Part shown: positions 44,496 through 52,909 of the stretch, one piece after another
Numbering within the stretch: position 1 is the stretch's first letter
How the letters are laid out: every line of letters starts with the position of its first letter
Source of the DNA: Bacillota bacterium
GTDB lineage: Bacteria; Bacillota; Sulfobacillia; Sulfobacillales; Sulfobacillaceae
NCBI GenBank assembly: GCA_021797825.1
Contig: JAJZZA010000015.1
Coordinates: 1-55,821, forward strand
Reading direction: 5' to 3'
Length of the DNA stretch: 55,821 bases
Position numbers and translations under genes: made by a program
The notes under the pieces: generated by a model
Told to the model about the DNA's origin: nothing
The model's input: only the letters and a program-made list of their open reading frames with translations
Database searches by the model: none

Positions 44496-45419
44496 CTAGA
44501 TCACTCGGTTGGCGGGGGCCCCGGTGAGGCCATAGACTAAGTTGCCTACTGCGGTTTGGGTCATGCGCAACCGCGTCTCCCAAGTGGAGGTACCGCGATG
44601 GGGCGACAAAACCACCTGCGGCATCGCCCGCAAGCCCGGGTGGATAGCCGGTTCGTGTTCATACACATCGAGTCCGGCTCCGGCCAGATGGCCGGAGTGC
44701 AAGTGGCGCACCAGAGCGTCCTCATTGACCACGGGACCGCGCCCCACATTGACCAGGTAACTGCCGCGGGGCATAAGGCTTAGGATATGGTCGTCCACCA
44801 GATGATGAGTATGTTCGGTTAGCGGCAGGGCGACGATTAAGACGCGGGATGCGGCCGCCAGTTCGGGAAGCGAACGGCAAGCACCGGGATGGCCAAGCCA
44901 GGGTTCGCTGCGCCGATGATAACGCAGGGTGGTGCGGAAAGGCCGCAACAATTCGGCGATGCGCTGGCCTACTCGCCCGTATCCCAAAATTCCCACCGCC
45001 AGCCCATGCAATTGCCCGGACAAGGCGTCATCGACCCGGTACGGGGGGAATCCCCCCTCCCGGGTGACGCGGTCCCATCGCACCAGTTCCCGCACGGCGG
45101 CCAGCGTCAACAGCAGGGCCATTTCGGCCGTGGCGTCGGTCACATCGTCGGGGGTGTTGCAGACCACAATGTGGCGTTCGTGGGCGGCGTGCAGGTCAAT
45201 GTGGTCGGTTCCCACCCCGTAGGTGCTGATTACGCGCAAGACCGGGAATCTATCCATAGCCGCGCCGTCCCAGCGTCCGTCCCAGGCGGAGATGATGGCC
45301 CCTTCCACATGAGGTGCCGACTCGTCGTCGATTGGCCCCTGATGCCATCGCCAGCGGGAGTCATAACGAGACGGATTCCACCCGGGCAGGAATTGCGGAC
45401 TCCAGCAAAGGGGTTGCAT
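44496..45419 (-). CDS. D-2-hydroxyacid dehydrogenase (glyoxylate/hydroxypyruvate reductase-like)
   Basis: Protein of 307 residues. NAD-binding GILGYGRVGQRIAEL, catalytic Arg in NVGRGPVV, Glu in DVYEHEP, and His in SPHRGTST. The N-terminal part has ISTYGVGTDHID. It reduces a 2-oxoacid such as glyoxylate or hydroxypyruvate to the D-hydroxyacid, which would feed the neighbouring glycerate kinase. The genes are convergent. The start has GGAGGAGGCCGCC ahead. Confidence 0.87.
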   Translation of the reverse strand: MQPLCWSPQFLPGWNPSRYDSRWRWHQGPIDDESAPHVEGAIISAWDGRWDGAAMDRFPVLRVISTYGVGTDHIDLHAAHERHIVVCNTPDDVTDATAEMALLLTLAAVRELVRWDRVTREGGFPPYRVDDALSGQLHGLAVGILGYGRVGQRIAELLRPFRTTLRYHRRSEPWLGHPGACRSLPELAAASRVLIVALPLTEHTHHLVDDHILSLMPRGSYLVNVGRGPVVNEDALVRHLHSGHLAGAGLDVYEHEPAIHPGLRAMPQVVLSPHRGTSTWETRLRMTQTAVGNLVYGLTGAPANRVI

Positions 45420-45846
45420 GTGGCGGCCTCCTCCAGATTCGGATGTGCATGGTTGCTTCTTAGCGTACCGGAATGGTGCGGATTCTGCGAGAGGGTAGTT
45501 GCGGGAATCCGGTACCGGCGGCGTCCGTTAAAGGGTCCGCGCCCGTCCCGGATGCGGCGCCGGCCCCCGCCGTCCGCGCGGTAACACGTGCGCCTGCGGA
45601 TACGGTTCACAACGCGGTAAGGTGGGGGCAGCATCGAAGGCGACCTCGTCAGCGAGGTCGCCACCGTCTGCCACCGGTTCCTCAGGAAGGCGGTCAAACG
45701 CCGTATTGCGGAGCCGGGGTTCCTCTGCATGATTTGGCTACGCTCAAGGCGGGCCTGGTTGACCGCGGGCGGTTTCGGGATACCCGTGATGGCGTACCTC
45801 AAGGGTTCGAACAGTTTCCTTAAATGTTGTTTACACTTATTCGATA
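45420..45846. other. Intergenic region with hairpin before the IS607 element
   Basis: About 425 bases with no supported gene. It contains a perfect hairpin at 45640-45661, described separately. Confidence 0.35.
45640..45661. other. Perfect 9-bp inverted repeat hairpin
   Basis: GCGACCTCG (45640-45648) and CGAGGTCGC (45653-45661) flank a TCAG loop. No T-run follows. It could be a structural element close to the insertion site of the IS607 element or a leftover of one. Confidence 0.5.
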
Positions 45847-46492
45847 ATGGATAATCGGGATCTGGAACGAAAATTGGTGCGTATTCACGAAGCGGCGCAA
45901 TTTTTGGGGGTCACCCCGACGACCTGGCGTCGCTGGAAACGAGAGGGGCGGCTCGTACCGGATGCCCGGACTCGCGGCGGCGATCGGCGCTATGATCTGA
46001 ATCGCGTGGGATCCGCACCGCACAGTTCGGACCATCCCGATCGCAAACCCATCGCCTACGCCCGTGTATCGAGCCACGACCAGAACGCCGATCTGGAGCG
46101 GCAAAAGCAAGTGCGGGAGCGCTATTGTGCCCGTCAAGGGGGGGACCTTTGAGAGCGTGGCCGACCTCGGGTCGGGCATGAACTACCACAAGAAGGGCCT
46201 GAAACGGCTCCTTAATGACATCCTTGCCGACTGGGTCGGTCGGCTGGTGGTTACCCATAAAGACCGTCTGCTACGTTTTGGGGCGGACCTGGGGTTCGCC
46301 ATTTGCGAGGCCAAACAGGTGGAAGTGGTGATTCTCAATCACAGCGCGGACACCACGTTTGAAGAGGGATTAGGCCAAGACGTGTTGGAAATCATCACGG
46401 TCTTTTCGGCCCGACTCTACGGGCGTCGATCCCGAAAAACCCAACAATTGCTGGAGGGCGTAAAACACGCGGTCGAGGAGGCGTCGGCATGA
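45847..46492 (+). pseudogene. tnpA: IS607 TnpA serine transposase, frameshifted at a G7 run
   Basis: The N-terminal MerR-like HTH reads RIHEAAQFLGVTPTTWRRWKREGRLVPDA...RRYDLN. The serine-recombinase domain follows with the nucleophile in IAYARVSSHDQ. At 46137-46144 the frame meets seven G after CAA and reads RQGGDL-stop. With six G it would read QGGTFESVADLGSGMN and continue to LLEGVKHAVEEASA, ending at 46492. One G insertion, or slippage on the run, explains this. The TGA overlaps the tnpB ATG (ATGA). Confidence 0.75.
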
Positions 46493-47662
46493 TCGTCGCC
46501 CACAAGATTGCCCTGGACCCGAACAACATCCAGGAGACGTCCTTTCGCCAAGCGGCGGGAGTGGCGCGCTTGGCCTACAAGTGGGCCTTGGACCAATGGC
46601 AGCAGCAGTATACCGCGTGGAAAGACGACCCGACGTTGCCGAAGCCGTCCGCGGCGGCCCTGCGACGCCAACTCAATTCCCTCAAGCGCGACGCCTTTCC
46701 CTGGATGCTGGAGGTCACCAAAAACGCCCCCCAGATGGCGATCATCCCCTTGGGCCGAGCGTTTCAGAATGTCTTCGGGGGCACCGGGAAATATCCCACC
46801 TTTAAGCAGAAGGGCCGCCACGACAGCTTTTCGCTCACGACTGATCAATTTACCGTCAAAGGCCGCAAGGGGCAGATTCCGAAGTTGGGCTGGGGGCGGA
46901 TGCACGAACCGCGGCGGTTTGCCGGAAAAGTGCTGGGCGGCACGATCTCCCGGACCGCCAACCGCTGGTTCCTCAGTGTCACCGTCGAGATTCCGGATCC
47001 GCCTGTCGTCCGCCGCGAAAACCAAACGGTGGGCGGGGGGGATCTGGGGCTCTCGGCGTTGGCGACGCTCTCCGCTGGCGAGAAGATGGGGGGACCGAAA
47101 GCCTATGCCGCCGCCCAAAAACAACTGCGTCGATTGCCGCAACACTTCAGCCGCCAAAGTCCGCGCCGGATTCGTCCCCGGCCAGCCCATCCCGCCAGGG
47201 ATGCGCAGGCCCTGGTCGCAGAATATGCAGAAAACGCAGCGGCGCTTGGTCCGGCTGCATGCCCGGATTGCGCATATCCGGGCGGATGCGCTGCACCACC
47301 TGACCACCGATCTTGTGCAGCGCTTCGATGTCATCGCCATTGAGGAGCTGACCGTGGCGGGGATGCTCAACAATCATCATTTAGCCCGGGCCATCGCGGA
47401 CATGGGATTTGGGGAGTTTCGCCGTCAACTCAAATACAAGGCGGCCCTGCGGAACAAGACCGTCATCGTGGTGAACCGCTGGTATCCCAGCAGCAAAACG
47501 TGTGCGTCGTGTGGATACAAAGTGTCGAAAATGCCGCTCGCTGTGCGCGAGTGGACGTGTCCCGCATGTGGGACGCAGCATGACCGCGATGTGAACGCGG
47601 CGATCAATTTGCGACACGTGGCCGAGAGTTGGGTTGGAGGCTTCCAACCCGTTCCGGCGTAA
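46489..47662 (+). pseudogene. tnpB: TnpB RNA-guided nuclease, frameshifted by a 14-nt deletion
   Basis: The N-terminal part is intact through GKVLGGTISRTANRWFLS and the first RuvC Asp (GGGDLGLSALATLS, about 185). After HFSRQ (about 47155) the frame moves. The rest, VRAGFVPG...IAIEELTVAGMLNNHHLARAI (catalytic Glu), the zinc ribbon CASCGYK...WTCPACGTQ, and HDRDVNAAINL (last Asp), is read in another frame to 47662. Compared with the 1.4-kb copy it lacks AGATGGCAGCCGCC between two GCCGCC direct repeats. All catalytic residues survive apart from the frame break. Confidence 0.8.
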
Positions 47663-47836
47663 GCGGGACGGCTCGGTGACAGTCTGTGGAGTGCCCTCCC
47701 GTGGACCAGACACCAGTCTGTCCCGCCTTGTGGGACGACCGGCCAAGGGCCCTAAGAAGCGGCGGCATGATGAAGCAGGAAGATGGCGACAGATGTGGTC
47801 AGAAGTGGTCAGATTTGGATAAGTCCATCAGAACGG
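47663..47836 (+). mobile_element. IS607 right end with probable omega-RNA scaffold
   Basis: This 3' flank of tnpB is conserved with 2490-2615 (see there), with a GGACCAGACACCAGTCTGTCC stem-forming segment present only here. In TnpB systems this region gives the guide-RNA scaffold and the bases right after the end act as guide. Those bases are GGAGACC here and CTAGACC at the 2.6-kb copy. Function is inferred. Confidence 0.55.
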
Positions 47837-48584
47837 GGAGACCGAACGCGTTACATTGTGATCGACGCGCGGACACCGATTGCGGGACCGGGCCGGTCAA
47901 ATAGTGCGAGACCTCACCACAGAGCGAATGCGGCACCACCGAGCCGAATCTTCTGAAAAAGCATGACGGTTAGCCTCCAGCCGGTTGACTCCCCTACGCA
48001 TCAATCGTCGAAACAAACCCGTATCACCATCACCGAATCGACCCCGGTGCAATGTCGATACCGCCCCGATTCCGATGCGAGCAGGTTGCCGCGTGCTCTA
48101 ACGGTGCCATCCAACCCTTCCGGCGATGCCATCCCGGTTGTCGCCACTAGCTCCCTGAAGCGATCCCGGCAATCGTGGCAACGCACGGAAAAATGTGGGG
48201 CCATCGGTGGGGTTGATGGCTCGCCGGCCGCCCGACCGCCGAGCGCGGCCCGCGAAAACTCGGTGGAGATTTCGCAGTGCGTTTGGCTATGCGCTACACT
48301 GTTCTTGCCCGACAAGCACGCCCAAAAGGTTCCGTCTGGGCAAGCATTCCGAATGCCCCGGTCAGTATCGGCGGCGATTGCGAGCACGCGGGGCCGGGAC
48401 CTGTGCCGCAGATTCGCTGGCGGTGGCAAGATGCGGGCCACCATGGCGTTGGCGGGTCCTCGTCGTCGGGGGATTCACCGTCCCGGCGCAAGTCCGGTCG
48501 CGAGCGGATGGGCGCAGTCAGGCGGTTGGGGGCCCCCGGCGGCAGACGGCGGGGTGATGGTTTTCGTAAAGGCAGGGGGACACA
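47837..48584. other. Gene-poor region before the UxaA-like operon
   Basis: About 750 bases. Open frames on both strands are long only because of GC content. A minus-strand frame (48001-48444) contains CHDC and a cysteine-rich middle but no recognised family. Purine-rich GGCAGGGGGACAC (about 48570) precedes the next start. No promoter could be assigned. Confidence 0.3.
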
Positions 48585-49766
48585 ATGCGCGGAGGGCTTC
48601 GCGAATTCATGGGATTTCCCCGGGCGGACGGCCGGGTGGGTGTCCGCAACCACGTTTTGATTCTTCCTGTGAGCCCCGCTGCCAACCGTGCGGCGCTTAT
48701 CGCCCAGCAGGCGGTTCCCGCCGCCGCTGTCGTGCAGGTGGCGCAGGAAATCGGCCCCGACGTCGCGGGATGGGAGTTGGCGGTGCGTGTCATAGCGGGG
48801 TGGGTCGATCACCCCAATGTGTACGCGGCGGTGCTGGTGGCGGTAGAGCGCGACGACCCGGTGGTGAGGAGGGTGATGGCCGATATGCGCGGCGAGGTGC
48901 GCTGCCAAACCGTCACCTTGGCGGAAGCCGGGGGTACCCGAGCCGCCGCGGAAATGATTCAAGTGGCCGTCGCGCGATGGCAACGGGCTGCGGCGCAGGA
49001 AACGCGGCTGCCGGTTCCGCTGTCGCAACTGCTGTTGGGGACCGAATGCGGCGGCTCGGATGCGTGTTCCGGGTTGTCGGCCAATCCCAGTTTGGGTTGG
49101 GCCAGCGACCATTTGATAGCGGCCGGCGGCACCTCCATTCTGGCGGAGACCACCGAGCTCATCGGTGCGGAAATGTTGTTGGCAACTCGCGCCCGGTCAC
49201 AGGCGGTAGCGGATCGCTTGCTGGACACCGTGCGCAGCGCGGAGCACGCGGCGATGCGGATGGGGGCGGACTTTCGCGGGGCACAGCCGGCGCCGGGCAA
49301 CATGGCCGGGGGGCTTAGCACCATCGAGGAGAAATCCTTGGGCTGCATTCACAAAGGCGGCCGGAGTTCTTTAAGCGCGGTTGTGGAGTACGCCCAGCGG
49401 CCGCCGGCGTCGGGATTGGTGGTGATGGATACGCCGGGTCACGACGTGATGCAGTTGGTGGGAATGGTTGCGGGCGGTGCCCAGGTGGTGGTCTTTACCA
49501 CCGGCCGCGGTACGCCCACCGGGTCGGCCATTGCTCCGGTTATCAAGGTATCGACGAGAACCGAATTATTTCGCAGCCTGGGCCGCCATATTGACTTGGA
49601 TGCCGGTCCAGTGATTGACGGATATCTTACGGTGGACCAGGTTGGTGAGCAGTTGTTGCGAAAAATCGTCGCGGTCGCGAACGGGGAACGGGTGGCGGCC
49701 GAACGTCTGGGTCACCGCGAATTTGGCATTTTCCAAGGGTGGACGGACGCGGGGGGTGTTGACTGA
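48585..49766 (+). CDS. Altronate/galactarate dehydratase-type large subunit (UxaA/GarD family)
   Basis: Protein of 393 residues. It opens FMGFPRADGRVGVRN, typical of UxaA/GarD/SuyB large subunits. The conserved cysteines are in LGTECGGSDACSGLSANP (about 146-163) and EKSLGCIHKGG (about 247-257). Further motifs are GGTSILAETTE and VFTTGRGTPTGSAIAPVIKVSTRTE, then DAGPVIDG. It would dehydrate a sugar acid at an iron site, or eliminate sulfite if SuyB-like. The small SAF domain it needs is in the next gene. The stop overlaps the next ATG. Confidence 0.87.
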   Translation: MRGGLREFMGFPRADGRVGVRNHVLILPVSPAANRAALIAQQAVPAAAVVQVAQEIGPDVAGWELAVRVIAGWVDHPNVYAAVLVAVERDDPVVRRVMADMRGEVRCQTVTLAEAGGTRAAAEMIQVAVARWQRAAAQETRLPVPLSQLLLGTECGGSDACSGLSANPSLGWASDHLIAAGGTSILAETTELIGAEMLLATRARSQAVADRLLDTVRSAEHAAMRMGADFRGAQPAPGNMAGGLSTIEEKSLGCIHKGGRSSLSAVVEYAQRPPASGLVVMDTPGHDVMQLVGMVAGGAQVVVFTTGRGTPTGSAIAPVIKVSTRTELFRSLGRHIDLDAGPVIDGYLTVDQVGEQLLRKIVAVANGERVAAERLGHREFGIFQGWTDAGGVD

Positions 49767-50959
49767 TGGACCCGATTGCCATCTTGCGTTGGGTCGAGCG
49801 GGGACGTAGCCGCTTAGGGCTTAGGGATTCTCGGGGGGCCGTGCTGCCCGTCGATGCGGTGTTGGCGGACGTCGCGAGCGTGCCCGCGTTGGCTGAGCAT
49901 TGTCAGCGTCTTGACGTCGCACTGAGCGCTTGGTGCCAACGCGCGGTGAACGCATGCCCGGTCCGGATTGATGCCCCCGAGACCGTAATGCCGCCGGTGG
50001 ATCTGTGCGAGTTGTGGACGCTAGAAGGCTCGCGCTCTCCGGTAACGGAAAACCGGGAAGCGGATGGGGACCGCGCGGGAGGACCACGCCCCGCTCGGAA
50101 CGACGACAGCCCGGTTCTTGGCTTTAAGGCGCCGGGCGGGCGGATTGCCGGGCCGGGCGACGCTGTCGGCCTGCGTCAGGACGCCATATGGCATGTACCC
50201 GCCGCCACGCTCACGATAGTGCTGGACCAACGCGGGCAAGCGGTCGGGTTTACGCTCGGGGATGACGTGACGGCTTGGGATCTGATGGAGCGAAACCCGC
50301 TGCATCAGGCACAAGCCAAACTCTTTCACCACAGCGCGGCGATCGGCCCGTCTCTGCTGCTCGCCGATACCGTCGATCCGTATTCCTCGCGGATCGCGCT
50401 GACTATCGAGCGGCGCGGTGACCTGGTATTTCAGGGAACGGGTTCAACCGCCCGGTTTCTCCCCGGGATAAGTCGCCTGGTCGATGGGTTGCGGGCAGCT
50501 TGGCCGTTGTCGCCTTGGACCGGAGTCATGGTTCCCGCGGATATTCCTCTCCCCGCCTGGGTTGCGCTGGAGGATGGCGACGTGGTGACGGTGGCGATGC
50601 CGGAGATCGGGTTCCTGCGCAATCCTGTGCGGCGCATCGGAGCGGACTGGGTTGACGTGCCGCCATCGGGGATGCGGGTTTTGCGCATTGACCCCACGGA
50701 CACGGTAGCGGTAGCCCTCGGCGCCCTACACCCCGGACAGACGGTATCGGCCGGGGATCGAGATCTGGCTATTCAGGACACGGTGCCTTTTGGGCATAAA
50801 GTGGCGTTAGTTCCCATGCGGGAGGGCGAGTGGGTCATAAAATACGGGCAGCGAATTGGGCGGACAACCTGCAGCATTCGACCGGGACAGCATGTGCATG
50901 TCCATAATCTTGAGAGTTGTCGCGGGCGAGGAGACTGGGATAAGGCGGATGGCCCATAA
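49766..50959 (+). CDS. Fusion: FAH-family (AraD1/2-keto-3-deoxy acid type) domain + UxaA SAF domain
   Basis: Protein of 397 residues with two parts. Residues about 110-300 form an FAH-like domain: GFKAPGGRIAGPGDAVGLRQD, a VGFTLGDDVTAWDLMERNPLHQAQAKLFHHSAAIGP-type core with its Asp, and VALEDGDVVTVAMPEIGFLRNPV. These match the AraD1 branch acting on 2-keto-3-deoxy sugar acids. Residues about 315-395 form the SAF domain of altronate dehydratase small subunits: VAVALGALHPGQTV, PFGHKVALVPMREGEWVIKYGQRIG, HVHVHNLES. Both ends overlap neighbouring genes (TGATG and TAATGG). I know of no such fusion. Confidence 0.83.
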   Translation: MDPIAILRWVERGRSRLGLRDSRGAVLPVDAVLADVASVPALAEHCQRLDVALSAWCQRAVNACPVRIDAPETVMPPVDLCELWTLEGSRSPVTENREADGDRAGGPRPARNDDSPVLGFKAPGGRIAGPGDAVGLRQDAIWHVPAATLTIVLDQRGQAVGFTLGDDVTAWDLMERNPLHQAQAKLFHHSAAIGPSLLLADTVDPYSSRIALTIERRGDLVFQGTGSTARFLPGISRLVDGLRAAWPLSPWTGVMVPADIPLPAWVALEDGDVVTVAMPEIGFLRNPVRRIGADWVDVPPSGMRVLRIDPTDTVAVALGALHPGQTVSAGDRDLAIQDTVPFGHKVALVPMREGEWVIKYGQRIGRTTCSIRPGQHVHVHNLESCRGRGDWDKADGP

Positions 50960-51855
50960 TGGAGACGCTCTTTAGGGGATTTCGCCGAGCAAACGGGTTG
51001 GTTGGCAGCCGGGATTACCGATTGGCGCTGCCCTCGGTGGTGTGCGCCAACTGGGCGGCCGTGAAGGCTGCCGAATTGAGTCCGGGGGCGATTGCCGTGG
51101 AACATCCTCTGGGTTGTGCGCAGATTGGCAGTGATTACGAGCAGACGTTACGGGTACTCTGCGGGATTGCCGTCCATCCCAATGTCAACACGGCGGTGGT
51201 CATCGGTCTGGGCTGCGAGGGAGTGCCGGCCCGCCGCATCCAGCAGGCGGCCGCCGAACGCGGAAGAATCGTGGCCTGTCAGCTGATTCAGGAGCAGGGG
51301 GGAGCCGAACCGGCCGCCAGTTTGGCGGCGACGGCTTTAAACGCGGCCTGCAAGAGCACGCGCGAGCCGTTTGGGTTGGCCGACCTTGTGCTGGGAGTTG
51401 GCGACATTGCGCGCCTGGGCCCCATGGGCCGCGCCGTGCTAGTCGAGTTTTCCGCGCGGGGGGGACGGGTGCTGCAGGCTGGCGAGGACCCGGGCGGAAG
51501 CGCCCGCATGCCGTATGGCGAGCCCTTGCCCTCATGGCGGACGCGCGGATGGATGCGGGCCGGAGCCGGCGATAGCGAGACCGTCAACGGATTGGTGGCC
51601 TCGGGAGCGCAAATTGTTTTAGCCCAGGCCGACGCGCGGCACTTGGGCGGCCATCCCATTTGCCCCGTGGTTCGCATTGGCTATGATGAGCGTCTCCGGG
51701 CGGCGCTGTCCGACGACTGCGACGGCTACCTGGCCGAGCGGACCGTGGCGGGATGGGTGGATTATGTCGTCGCGGCGGCCAGCGGCAGCCCGGTGGTTTC
51801 GGAAGTCACGGGTTCTGCTCTCTTTGCCATCGCACGGACCGGTCCAACCCTATAG
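50959..51855 (+). CDS. Second UxaA-like large subunit, degenerate paralogue
   Basis: Protein of 298 residues, about 95 shorter than its paralogue at 48.6 kb. It keeps FRGFRRANGLVGSRDY and VVIGLGCEGVPARRI in the N-terminal half, and the domain around ARHLGGHPICPVVRIGYDE near the C-terminus. The TECGGSDACSG motif is replaced by VLGVGDIARLG, with no cysteine, and the KSLGCIHKGG segment is missing. It is probably non-catalytic and structural, pairing with the active subunit. The start overlaps the fusion gene stop. A normal stop TAG at 51853-51855 argues for a real gene rather than decay. Confidence 0.75.
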   Translation: METLFRGFRRANGLVGSRDYRLALPSVVCANWAAVKAAELSPGAIAVEHPLGCAQIGSDYEQTLRVLCGIAVHPNVNTAVVIGLGCEGVPARRIQQAAAERGRIVACQLIQEQGGAEPAASLAATALNAACKSTREPFGLADLVLGVGDIARLGPMGRAVLVEFSARGGRVLQAGEDPGGSARMPYGEPLPSWRTRGWMRAGAGDSETVNGLVASGAQIVLAQADARHLGGHPICPVVRIGYDERLRAALSDDCDGYLAERTVAGWVDYVVAAASGSPVVSEVTGSALFAIARTGPTL

Positions 51856-51878
51856 TATCGGGGCGCAACATCCTGGAT

Positions 51879-52451
51879 TTATCCGCACAGGGATGCCGTT
51901 ACCACATGAACTTCTCCCGCCGCCTGGCCTCCACGAGGCCGAGGCGGGGGGTTCTGGATTCGTTGGCAAAACTTCCTGGTTCGTTGACCGCTGCGTGAGA
52001 AGCCGCGGGCCTCCCACGTCTTGTGCGATCTCCCCGGGCGTAACTGCGGACCGTTCCGGCCCTTCCGAAAAATCCGCGTGGTTTTGTGAGATGTCGTGAG
52101 CGGATCGCCGGAAAGAAGCTTTGTGATTCCTCGTTTCGCGATAACGACCGCGGCATTATGGTCCGCATTGTCCGTGTGTCCGCAGCGTTGACAGACAAAC
52201 TCGGCTTGACTGAGCCGGTTGTCCGGGGAAGTGACTGTGCAGACGGCGCATTCCTGCGAACTATAGGAGAACGGGACCGAGAGCACCAGTTTTCCTCGGC
52301 GGAGCGCTTTATAGGTGGTAAACGAGACGACTGATCCCCAAGCCGACGATAAGATAGCCCGGTTCAGCCCGGCTTTGGCTGGCGCTTGGTTGGGAAGAAA
52401 CCGCCCGTTGGCGTCCTGCGTGGCCTTCGCGTGTTGCCATGTTTGTAAGCG
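51879..52451 (-). pseudogene. tnpB: TnpB C-terminal relic (IS605/IS1341 type) with right-end sequence
   Basis: On the minus strand, from 52451 the frame reads LQTWQHAKATQDANGRF, LNRAILSSAWG, YKALRRGKLVL, then the ribbon YSSQECAVC...FVCQRCGHTDNADHNAAVVIAKRGI. This is the last third of a TnpB of a subfamily different from the 1.4- and 47-kb copies (EC-x2-C ribbon, D-HNAA Asp). A stop at 52454-52452 and loss of homology mark its broken 5' side. Beyond the ribbon the frame drifts into right-end sequence with GAACCAGGAAG. Confidence 0.7.
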
Positions 52452-52457
52452 TCAAAT

Positions 52458-52482
52458 AGTCCCCACCGGCGAGGTGGGGACT
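52458..52482. other. 10-bp stem, 5-base loop inverted repeat
   Basis: AGTCCCCACC (52458-52467) and GGTGGGGACT (52473-52482) flank GGCGA. It sits between the TnpB relic and the IS66 relic. It may be an IS end hairpin or terminator-like structure; no T-run follows on either strand. Confidence 0.5.
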
Positions 52483-52499
52483 ACGGAGGAACGGTCGGT

Positions 52500-52734
52500 C
52501 TAAGCTGGTCGGGCCCGTCGCGGCGTGCGCACATGGGCGGGCAACGTCGTGGCCCACGGCAACAGGTCGGCCCATGTTGTGGGATCCTTCAGATCGCGGT
52601 GGGGCAACTGCTCCAACAGATATTGAAGGTAGGCGCGGGGATTGAGCCCATTTTCTTTGGCCGTTTCCACAATGCTGTAGATGACGGCACTCGCACGGGC
52701 CCCCTTCGCTGTGTTAGCGAACAGCCAATTTTTT
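52500..52734 (-). pseudogene. tnpC: IS66 transposase (TnpC) C-terminal relic
   Basis: The minus-strand frame ends at TAG 52502-52500. It reads NWLFANTAKGARASAVIYSIVETAKENGLNP, RAYLQYLLEQLP and a terminal TWADLLPWATTLP. This order (NWLF-DTPRGARASA-IYSLVETAKANGL-P, YL-YLLE-LP, LLPW) is the C-terminal signature of IS66 transposases. Its 5' side stops at about 52734, exactly where the inverted repeat of the recombinase trio begins, so the RIT element interrupted it. Confidence 0.75.
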
Positions 52735-52763
52735 CGTTTATGCTCTTAAGGACATAAACGAAA
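52732..52763. repeat. 11-bp inverted repeat at probable RIT element left end
   Basis: TTTCGTTTATG (52732-52742) and CATAAACGAAA (52753-52763) flank a 10-base spacer. The repeat begins where the IS66 coding homology stops and is AT-rich compared with flanking DNA. Recombinase binding sites at element ends commonly look like this. Confidence 0.5.
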
Positions 52764-52909
52764 TTATGCGCCGTACTCTGTTATGTGCTGAGCTTTAAAG
52801 TTCCTGCCCCCAAACCAACATAAATAGCCGCTAATCCACCGTCGCGCTTCATGCGTTCACCACATAATCATGTCACCCGGTTGGTCCGGGAATTTCGGAA
52901 CGAGGTGAC
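52764..52909. other. Leader of the recombinase trio
   Basis: Short noncoding stretch between the inverted repeat and the first recombinase start. It has several partial CATAA/TTATG motifs and ends with the CGAGGTGAC ribosome-site region. Confidence 0.3.

Larger units (their letters stand above)
45820..47836 (+). mobile_element. IS607-type element (tnpA + tnpB + right end)
   Basis: Two overlapping genes encode a serine recombinase transposase (TnpA, 45847-46492) and a TnpB nuclease (46489-47662), followed by a right end shared with the tnpB relic at 1.4-2.6 kb. The right boundary is fixed by loss of similarity after ATAAGTCCATCAGAACGG (47836). The left boundary is approximate. Both genes are frameshifted, so the element as it stands is probably immobile unless slippage rescues TnpA. 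Confidence 0.75.

Noticed and set aside
47963-49318. Long plus-strand frame overlapping the UxaA-like gene
   Set aside because: Arg/Gly/Pro-rich composition without motifs; the other frame encodes a clear UxaA-family protein, so this is a shadow.
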